NCBI GenBank assembly: GCA_963920705.1
Contig: CAWUCO010000291.1
Coordinates: forward strand, 1,178,001-1,242,000
Reading direction: 5' to 3'
Length of the DNA stretch: 64,000 nucleotides
Origin: Odiellus spinosus
Taxonomy: Eukaryota; Arthropoda; Arachnida; Opiliones; Phalangiidae
The notes beneath the pieces were generated by a model. The model was not told the DNA's origin and did no database searches. It saw only the letters and a program-made list of their open reading frames with translations. Shown here in pieces: positions 50,678 through 61,500 of this stretch. The position numbers and the translations under genes were made by a program. Position 1 is the stretch's first letter; every line of letters starts with the position of its first letter.

Positions 50678-53600
50678 CTTGGCAAATTTGTGGATCTATA
50701 CTTGGGAAATTTGAGGATCTATGCTGCGGAAATTTGTGGATCTATGCTTGGGAAATTTGTGGATCTATGCTTGGTAAATTTGTGGATCTATGCTTGGGAA
50801 ATTTGTGGATCTATGCTTGGGAAATTTGTGGATCTATGCTTGGGAAATTTGTAAATCTATGCTTGGGAAATTTGAGGATCTATGCTTGGGAAATTAGTGG
50901 ATCTATACATGGTAAATTTGAGGATCTATGCTTGGGAAATTTGTGGATCTATACTTGGTAAATTTGTGGATCTATGCTTGGGAAATTTGTGGATCTATGC
51001 TTGGAAAATTTGTGGATCTATGCTTAGGAAATTTGAGGATCTATGCTGCGGAAATTTGTTGATCTATGCTTTAGACATTTGTGGATATATGCTTGGGAAA
51101 TTTGTGGATCTATATTTGGGAAATTAGTGGATCTATACATGCTAATTTGAGGATCTATGCTTGGGAAATTTGTGGATCTATGCTTGGAAAATTTGTGGAT
51201 CTATGCTTGGGAAATTAGTGGATCTATACATGGTAAATTATAGGATCTATGCTTGGGAAATTTGTGGATCTATACTTGGTAAATTTGTGGATCTATGCTT
51301 GGGAAATATGTGGATCTATGCTTGGAAAATTTGTGGATCTAAACTTAGGACATTTGAGGATCTATGCTGCGGAAATTTTTGGATCTATGCTTGGGAAATT
51401 TGTGGATCTATGCTTGGAAAATTTGTGGATCTATACTTGGGAAATTTGAGGATCTATGCTTGGGAAATTTAAGGATCTATGCTTGGGAAATTAGTGGATC
51501 TATACATGGTAAATTTGAGGATCTATGCTTGGGAAATTTGTGGATCTATACTTGGTAAATTTGTGGATCTATGCTTGGGAAATTTGTGGATCTATGCTTG
51601 GAAAATTTGTGGATCTATACTTAGGAAATTTGAGGATCTATGCTGCGGAAATTTGTGGATCTATGCTTGGGACATTTGGGGATATATGCTTGGGAAATGT
51701 TGTGGATCTATATTTGGGAAATTAGTGGATCTATACATGCTAATTTGAGGATCTATGCTTGGGAAATTTGTGGATCTATGCTTGGAAAATTTGAGGATCT
51801 ATGCTTGGGAAATTTGTGGATCTATGCTTGGGAAATTTGTGGATCTATGCTTTAGAAATTTGTGGATCTATACTTCGTTAATTTGTGGATCTATGCTTGG
51901 GAAATTAGTGGATCTATACTTGGTAAATTTGTGGATCTATACTTTGGAAATTTGAGGATCTATGCTGCGGAAATTTGTGGATCTATGCTTGGGAAATTTG
52001 TGGATCTATGCTTGGGAAATTTGTGGGTCTATGCTTGGGGAATTTGTGGATCTATGCTTGGGAAATTTGTGGATCTATGCTTGGGTAATTTGTGGATCTA
52101 TGCTTGGGAAATTTGTGGATCTATGCTTGGGAAATTAGTGGATCTATACATGGTAAATTTGAGGATCTATGCTTGGGAAATTTGTGGATCTATACTTGGT
52201 AAATTTGTGGATCTATGCTTGGGAAATTTGTGGATCTATGCTTGGAAAATTTGTGGATCTATACTTAGGACATTTGAGGATCTATGCTGCGGAAATTTTT
52301 GGATCTATACTTGGTAAATTTGTGGATCTATGCTTGGGAAGTTTATGGATCTATGCTTGGGAAGTTTGTGGATCTATGCTTGGGAAATTTGTGGATCTAT
52401 GCTTTAGAAATTTGTGGATCTATACTTCGTTAATTTGTGGATCTATGCTTGGGAAATTAGTGGATCTATACTTGGTAAATTTGTGGATCTATGCTTGGGA
52501 AATTTGTGGATCTATGCTTGGAAAATTTGTGGATCTATACTTTGGAAATTTGAGGATCTATGCTGCGGAAATTTGTGGATCTATGCTTGGGAAATTTGTG
52601 GACCTATGCTTGGGAAATTTGTGGATCTATGCTTGGGAAATTTGTGGATCTATGCTTGGGTAATTTGTGGATCTATGCTTGGGAAATTTGTGGATCTATG
52701 CTTCGGAAATTAGTGGATCTATACATGGTAAATTTTAGGATCTATGCTTGGGAAATTTGTGGATCTATACTTGGTAAATTTGTGGATCTATGCTTGGGAA
52801 ATTTGTGGATCTATACTTGGTAAATTTGTGGATCTATGCTTGGGAAATTTGTGGATCTATGCTTGGAAAATTTGTGGATCTATGCTTGGAAAATTTGTGG
52901 ATCCATACTTGGGAAATTTGAGGATCTATGCTGCGGAAATTTGTGGATCTATGCTTGGGAAATTTGTGGATCTATGCTTGGTAAATTTGTGGATCTATGC
53001 TTGGGAAATTTGTGGATCTATGCTTGGGAAATTTGTGGATCTATGCTTGGGTAATTTGTGGATCTATGCTTGGGAAATTTGTAAATCTATGCTTGGGAAA
53101 TTTGAGGATCTATGCTTGGGAAATTAGTGGATCTGTACATGGTAAATTTGAGGATCTATGCTTGGGAAATTTGTTTATCTATGCTTGGGAAGTTTGTGGA
53201 TCTATGCTTGGGAAATTTGTGGATCTATGCTTTAGAAATTTGTGGATCTATACTTCGTTAATTTGTGGATCTTAGCTTGGGAAATTTGTGGATCTATGCT
53301 TGGGAAATTAGTGGATCTATACATGGTAAATTTGAGGATCTATGCTTGGCAAATTTATGGATCTATACTTGGGAAATTAGTGGATCTATACATGGTAAAT
53401 TTGAGGATCTATGCTAGGGAAATTTGTGGATCTATACTTGGTAAATTTGTGGATCTATGCTTGGGAAATTTGTGGATCTATGCTTGGAAAATTTGTGGAT
53501 CTATACTTGGGAAATTTGAGGATCTATGCTGCGGAAATTTGTGGATCTATGCTTGGAAAATTTGTGGATCTATACTTGGGAAATTTGAGGATCTCTGCTG

Positions 53601-56600
53601 CGGAAATTTGTGGATCTATGCTTGGGAAATTTGTGGATCTATGCTTGGGAAGTTTGTGGATCTATGCTTGGGAAGTTTGTGGATCTATGCTTGGGAAATT
53701 TGTAGATCTATACTTCGTTAATTTGTGGATCTATGCTTGGGAAATTAGTGGATCTATACTTGGTAAATTTGTGGATCTATGCTTGGGAAATTTGTGGATC
53801 TATGCTTGGAAAATTTGTGGATCTATACTTTGGAAATTTGAGGATCTATGCTGCGGAAATTTGTGGATCTATGCTTGGAAAATTTGTGGATCTATGCTTG
53901 GGAAATTTGTGGACCTATGCTTGGGAAATTTGTGGATCTATGCTTGGGAAATTTGTGGATCTATGCTTGGGTAATTTGTGGATCTATGCTTGGGAAATTT
54001 GTGGATCTATGCTTGGGAAATTAGTGGATCTATACATGGTAAATTTGAGGATCTATGCTTGGGAAATTTGTGGATCTATACTTGGTAAATTTGTGGATAT
54101 ATGCTTGGGAAATTTGTGGATCTATGCTTGGAAAATTTGTGGATCTATACTTAGGACATTTGAGGATCTATGCTGCGGAAATTTTTGGATCTATGCTTGG
54201 GAAATTTGTGGATCTATGCTTGGAAAATTTGTGGATCTATACTTGGGAAATTTGAGGATCTATGCTGCGGAAATTTGTGGATCTATGCTTGGTAAATTTG
54301 TGGATCTATGCTTGGGAAATTTGTTGATCTATGCTTGGGAAATTTTTGGATCTATGCTTGGGTAATTTGTGGATCTATGCTTGGGAAATTTGTAAATCTA
54401 TGCTTGAGAAATTTGAGGATCTATGCTTGGGAAATTAGTGGATCTGTACATGGTAAATTTGAGGATCTATGCTTGGGAAATTTGTGGATTTATACTTGGT
54501 AAATTTTTGGATCTATGCTTGGTAAATTTGTGGATCTATGCTTGGGAAATTTGAGGATCTACGCTGCGGAAATTTGTGGATCTATGCTTGGGAAATTTGT
54601 GGACCTATGCTTGGGAAATTTGTGGATCTATGCTTGGGAAATTTGTGGATCTATGCTTGGGTAATTTGTGGATCTATGCTTGGGAAATTTGTGGATCTAT
54701 GCTTGGGAATTTAGTGGATCTATACATGGTAAATTTGAGGATCTATGCTTGGGAAATTTGTGGATCTATACTTGGTAAATTTGTGGATCTATGCTTGGGA
54801 AATATGTGGATCTATGCTTGGAAAATTTGTGGATCTATACTAAGGACATTTGAGGATCTATGCTGCGGAAATTTTTGGATCTATGCTTGGGAAATTTGTG
54901 GATCTATGCTTGGAAAATTTGTGGATCTATACTTGGGAAATTTGAGGATCTATGCTGCGGAAATTTGTGGATCTATGCTTGGGAAATTTGTGGATCTATG
55001 CTTGGTAAATTTGTGGATCTATGCTTGGGAAATTTGTGGATCTATGCTTGGGAAATTTGTGGATCTATGCTTGGGTAATTTGTGGATCTATGCTTGGGAA
55101 ATTTGTAAATCTATGCTTGGGAAATTTGAGGATCTATGCTTGGGAAATTAGTGGATCTATACATGGTAAATTTGAGGATCTATGCTTGGGAAATTTGTGG
55201 ATCTATACTTGGTAAATTTGTGGATCTATGCTTGGGAAATTTGTGGATCTATACTTAGGAAATTTGAGGATCTATGCTGCGGAAATTTGTGGATCTATGC
55301 TTGGGACATTTGTGGATATATGCTTGGGAAATGTTGTGGATCTATATTTGGGAAATTAGTGGATCTATACATGATAATTTGAGGATCTATGCTTGGGAAA
55401 TTTGTGGATCTATGCTTGGAAAATTTGTGGATCTATGCTTGGGAAATTTGTGGATCTATGCTTGGAAAATTTGTGGATCTATACTTTGGAAATTTGAGGA
55501 TCTATGCTGCGGAAATTTGTGGATCTATGCTTGGGAAATTTATGGATCTATGCTTGGAAAATTTGTGGACCTATGCTTGGGAAATTTGTGGATCTATGCT
55601 TGGGAAATTTGTGGATCTATGCTTGGGTAATTTGTGGATCTATGCTTGGGAAATTTGTGGATCTATGCTTGGGAAATTAGTGGATCTGTACATGGTAAAT
55701 TTGAGGATCTATGCTTGGGAAATTTGTGGATCTATACTTGGTAAATTTGTGGATCTATGCTTGGGAAATATGTGGATCTATGCTTGGAAAATTTGTGGAT
55801 CTATACTTAGGACATTTGAGGATCTATGCTGCGGAAATTTTTGGATCTATGCTTGGGAAATTTGTGGATCTATGCTTGGAAAATTTGTGGATCTATACTT
55901 GGGAAATTTGAGGATCTATGCTGCGGAAATTTGTGGATCTATGCTTGGGAAATTTGTGGATCTATGCTTGGTAAATTTGTGGATCTATGCTTGGGAAATT
56001 TGTGGATCTATGCTTGGGAAATTTGTGGATCTATGCTTGGGTAATTTGTGGATCTATGCTTGGGAAATTTGTAAATCTATGCTTGGGAAATTTGAGGATC
56101 TATGCTTGGGAAATTAGTGGACCTATACATGGTAAATTTGAGGATCTATGCTTGGGAAATTTGTGGATCTATACTTGGTAAATTTGTGGATCTATGCTTG
56201 GGAAATTTGTGGATCTATGCTTGGAAAATTTGTGGATCTATACTTAGGAAATTTGAGGATCTATGCTTGGGACATTTGTGGATATATGCTTGGGAAATTT
56301 GTGGATCTATATTTGGGAAATTAGTGGATCTATACATGCTAATTTGAGGATCTATGCTTGGGAAATTTGTGGATCTATGCTTGGAAAATTTGTGGATCTA
56401 TGCTTGGAAAATTAGTGGATCTATACATGGTAAATTTGAGGATCTATGCTTGGGAAATTTGTGGATCTATACTTGGTAAATTTGTGGATCTATGCTTGGG
56501 AAATATGTGGATCTATGCTTGGAAAATTTGTGGATCTATACTTAGGACATTTGAGGATCTATGCTGCGGAAATTTTTGGATCTATGCTTGGGAAATTTGT

Positions 56601-58570
56601 GGATCTATGCTTGGTAAATTTGTGGATCTATGCTTGGGAAATTTGTGGATCTATGCTTGGGAAATTTGTGGATCTATGCTTGGGTAATTTGTGGATCTAT
56701 GCTTGGGAAATTTGTAAATCTATGCTTGGGAAATTTGAGGATCTATGCTTGGGAAATTAGTGGATCTATACATGGTAAATTTGAGGATCTATGCTTGGGA
56801 AATTTGTGGATCTATACTTGGTAAATTTGTGGATCTATGCTTGGGAAATTTGTGGATCTATGCTTGGAAAATTTGTGGATCTATACTTAGGAAATTTGAG
56901 GATCTATGCTGCGGAAATTTGTGGATCTATGCTTGGGACATTTGTGGATATATGCTTGGGAAATGTTGTGGATCTATATTTGGGAAATTAGTGGATCTAT
57001 ACATGCTAATTTGAGGATCTATGCTTGGGAAATTTGTGGATCTATGCTTGGAAAATTTGAGGATCTATGCTTGGGAAATTTGTGGATCTATGCTTGGGAA
57101 ATTTGTGGATCTATGCTTTAGAAATTTGTGGATCTATACTTCGTTAATTTGTGGATCTATGCTTGGGAAATTAGTGGATCTATACTTGGTAAATTTGTGG
57201 ATCTATACTTTGGAAATTTGAGGATCTATGCTGCGGAAATTTGTGGATCTATGCTTGGGAAATTTGTGGATCTATGCTTGGGAAATTTGTGGGTCTATGC
57301 TTGGGGAATTTGTGGATCTATGCTTGGGAAATTTGTGGATCTATGCTTGGGTAATTTGTGGATCTATGCTTGGGAAATTTGTGGATCTATGCTTGGGAAA
57401 TTAGTGGATCTATACATGGTAAATTTGAGGATCTATGCTTGGGAAATTTGTGGATCTATACTTGGTAAATTTGTGGATCTATGCTTGGGAAATTTGTGGA
57501 TCTATGCTTGGAAAATTTGTGGATCTATACTTAGGACATTTGAGGATCTATGCTGCGGAAATTTTTGGATCTATACTTGGTAAATTTGTGGATCTATACT
57601 TTGGAAATTTGAGGATCTATGCTGCGGAAATTTGTGGATCTATGCTTGGGAAATTTGTGGATCTATGCTTGGGAAATTTGTGGATCTATGCTTGGGGAAT
57701 TTGTGGATCTATGCTTGGGAAATTTGTGGATCTATGCTTGGGTAATTTGTGGATCTATGCTTGGGAAATTTGTGGATCTATGGTTGGGAAATTAGTGGAT
57801 CTATACATGGTAAATTTGAGGATCTATGCTTGGGAAATTTGTGGATCTATTCTTGGTAAATTTGTGGATCTATGCTTGGGAAATTTGTGGATCTATGCTT
57901 GGGAAATTTGTGGATATATGCTTGGAAAATTTGTGGATCTATACTTAGGACATTTGAGGATCTATGCTGCGGAAATTTTTGGATCTATGCTTGGGAAATT
58001 TGTGGATCTATGCTTGGAAAATTTGTGGATCTATACTTGGGAAATTTGAGGTTCTATGCTGCGGAAATTTGTGGATCTATGATTGGGAAATTTGTGGATC
58101 TATGCTTGGTAAATTTGTGGATCTATGCTTGGGAAATTTGTGGATCTATGCTTGGGAAATTTGTGGATCTATGCTTGGGTAATTTGTGGATCTATGCTTT
58201 AGAAATTTGTGGATCTATACTTCGTTAATTTGTGGATCTATGCTTGGGAAATTAGTGGATCTATACTTGGTAAATTTGTGGATCTATACTTTGGAAATTT
58301 GAGCATCTATGCTGCGGAAATTTGTGGATCTATGCTTGGGAAATTTGTGGATCTATGCTTGGGAAATTTGTGCATCTATGCTTGGGGAATTTGTGGATCT
58401 ATGCTTGGGAAATTTGTGGATCTATGCTTTTGTAATTTGTGGATCTATGCTTGGGAAATTTGTGGATCTATGCTTGGGAAATTAGTGGATCTATACATAA
58501 TAAATTTGAGGATCTATGCTTGGGAAATTTGTGGATCTATACTTGGTAAATTTGTGGATCTATGCTTGGG
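50678..58570 (+). repeat. Family B block P3, fuller copy of P
   Basis: From about 50,514 to 54,450 it matches P2 at an offset of 25,303 bp (25,349 between about 52,836 and 53,640). From about 54,055 to 58,450 it matches P1 at 33,535-33,650 bp. The 24-bp monomer markers at 51,692, 55,326 and 56,958 fall exactly where P1 and P2 predict. Near 52,800-52,900 it has two monomers more than P2 and six more than P1. Satellite only. Confidence 0.86.
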
Positions 58571-61500
58571 AAATTTGTGGATCTATGCTTGGAAAATTTG
58601 TGGATCTATACTAAGGACATTTGAGGATCTATGCTGCGGAAATTTTTGGATCTATACTTGGTAAATTTGTGGATCTATACTTTGGAAATTTGAGGATCTA
58701 TGCTGCGGAAATTTGTGGATCTATGCTTGGGAAATTTGTGGATCTATGCTCGGGAAATTTGTGGATCTATGCTTGGGGAATTTGTGGATCTATGCTTGGG
58801 AAATTTGTGGATCTATGCTTGGGTAATTTGTGGATCTATGCTTGGGAAATTTGTGGATCTATGCTTGGGAAATTAGTGGATCTATACATGGTAAATTTGA
58901 GGATCTATGCTTGGGAAATTTGTGGATCTATTCTTGGTAAATTTGTGGATCTATGCTTGGGAAATTTGTGGATCTATGCTTGGAAAATTTGTGGATCTAT
59001 ACTTAGGACATTTGAGGATCTATGCTGCGGAAATTTTTGGATCTATGCTTGGGAAATTTGTGGATCTATGCTTGGAAAATTTGTGGATCTATACTTGGGA
59101 AATTTGAGGATCTATGCTGCGGAAATTTGTGGATCTATGCTTGGTAAATTTGTGGATCTATGCTTGGGAAATTTGTGGATCTATGCTTGGGAAATTTGTT
59201 GATCTATGCTTGGGTAATTTTTGGATCTATGCTTGGGAAATTTGTAAATCTATGCTTGGGAAATTTGAGGATCTATGCTTGGGAAATTAGTGGATCTATA
59301 CATGGTAAATTTGAGGATCTATGCTTGGGAAATTAGTGGATCTATACATGGTAAATTTGAGGATCTATGCTGCGGAAATTTGTGGATCTATGCTTGGGAC
59401 ATTTGTGGATATATGCTTTAGAAATTTGTGGATCTATATTTGGGAAATTAGTGGATCTATACATGCTAATTTGAGGATCTATGCTTGGGAAATTTGTGGA
59501 TCTATGCTTGGAAAATTTGTGGATCTATACTTGGGAAATTTGAGGATCTATGCTTGGGAAATTTGTGGATCTATGCTTGGTAAGTTTGTGGATCTATGCT
59601 TGGGAAATTTGTGGATCTATGCTTTAGAAATTTGTAGATCTATACTTCGTTAATTTGTGGATCTATGCTTAGGATATTTGTGGATCTATGCTTGGGAAAT
59701 TGGTGGATCTATACATGGTAAATTTGAGGATCTATGCTTGGGAAATTTGTGGATCTATACTTGGTAAATTTGTGGATCTATGCTTGGGAAATTTGTAGAT
59801 CTATGCTTGGAAAATTTGTGGATCTATACTTGGGAAATTTGAGGATCTATGCTGCGGAAATTTGTGGATCTATGCTTGGGTAATTTGTGGATCTATGCTT
59901 GGGAAATTTGTGGATCTATGCTTGGGAAATTTGTGGATCTATGCTTGGGAAATTTGTGGATCTATGCTAGGGAAATTTGTGTATCTATGCTTGGGAAATT
60001 TATGGATCTATGCTTGGGTAATTTGTGGATCTATGCTTGGGAAATTTGTGGATCTATGCTTGGGAAATTTGTGGATCTATGCTTGGGGAATTAGTGGATC
60101 TATACATGGTAAGTTTGTGGATCTATGCTTGGGAAATTTGTGGATCTATGCTTTAGAAATTTGTAGATCTATACTTCGTTAATTTGTGGATCTATGCTTA
60201 GGATATTTGTGGATCTATGCTTGGGAAATTAGTGGATCTATACATGGTAAATTTGTGGATCTATGCTTGGGAAATTTGTGGATCTATGCTTGGGAAATTT
60301 GTTGATCTATGCTTGGGTAATTTTTGGATCTATGCTTGGGAAATTTGTAAATCTATGCTTGGGAAATTTGAGGATCTATGCTTGGGAAATTAGTGGATCT
60401 ATACATGGTAAATTTGAGGATCTATGCTTGGGAAATTAGTGGATCTATACATGGTAAATTTGAGGATCTATGCTGCGGAAATTTGTGGATCTATGCTTGG
60501 GACATTTGTGGATATATGCTTGGGAAATTTGTGGATCTATATTTGGGAAATTAGTGGATCTATACATGCTAATTTGAGGATCTATGCTTGGGAAATTTTT
60601 GGATCTATGCTTGGAAAATTTGTGGATCTATACTTGGGAAATTTGAGGATCTATGCTTGGGAAATTTGTGGATCTATGCTTGGTAAGTTTGTGGATCTAT
60701 GCTTGGGAAATTTGTGGATCTATGCTTTAGAAATTTGTAGATCTATACTTCGTTAATTTGTGGATCTATGCTTAGGATATTTGTGGATCTATGCTTGGGA
60801 AATTAGTGGATCTATACATGGTAAATTTGAGGATCTATGCTTGGGAAATTTGTGGATCTATACTTGGTAAATTTGTGGATCTATGCTTGGGAAATTTGTG
60901 GATCTATGCTTGGAAAATTTGTGGATCTATGCTTGGGAAATTTGTGGATCTATGCTTCGGAAATTTGTGGATCTATGCTTGGGTAATTTGTGGATCTATG
61001 CTTGGGAAATTTGTGGATCTATGCTTGGGAAATTTGTGGATCTATGCTTGGGAAATTTGTGGATCTATGCTAGGGAAATTTGTGTATCTATGCTTGGGAA
61101 ATTTATGGATCTATGCTTGGGTAATTTGTGGATCTATGCTTGGGAAATTTGTGGATCTATGCTTGGGAAATTTGTGGATCTATGCTTGGGGAATTAGTGG
61201 ATCTATACATGGTAAGTTTGTGGATCTATGCTTGGGAAATTTGTGGATCTATGCTTTAGAAATTTGTAGATCTATACTTCGTTAATTTGTGGATCTATGC
61301 TTAGGATATTTGTGGATCTATGCTTGGGAAATTAGTGGATCTATACATGGTAAATTTGTGGATCTATGCTTGGGAAATTTGTGGATCTATGCTTGGAAAA
61401 TTTGTGGATCTATACTAAGGACATTTGAGGATCTATGCTGCGGAAATTTTTGGATCTATACTTGGTAAATTTGTGGATCTATACTTTGGAAATTTGAGGA

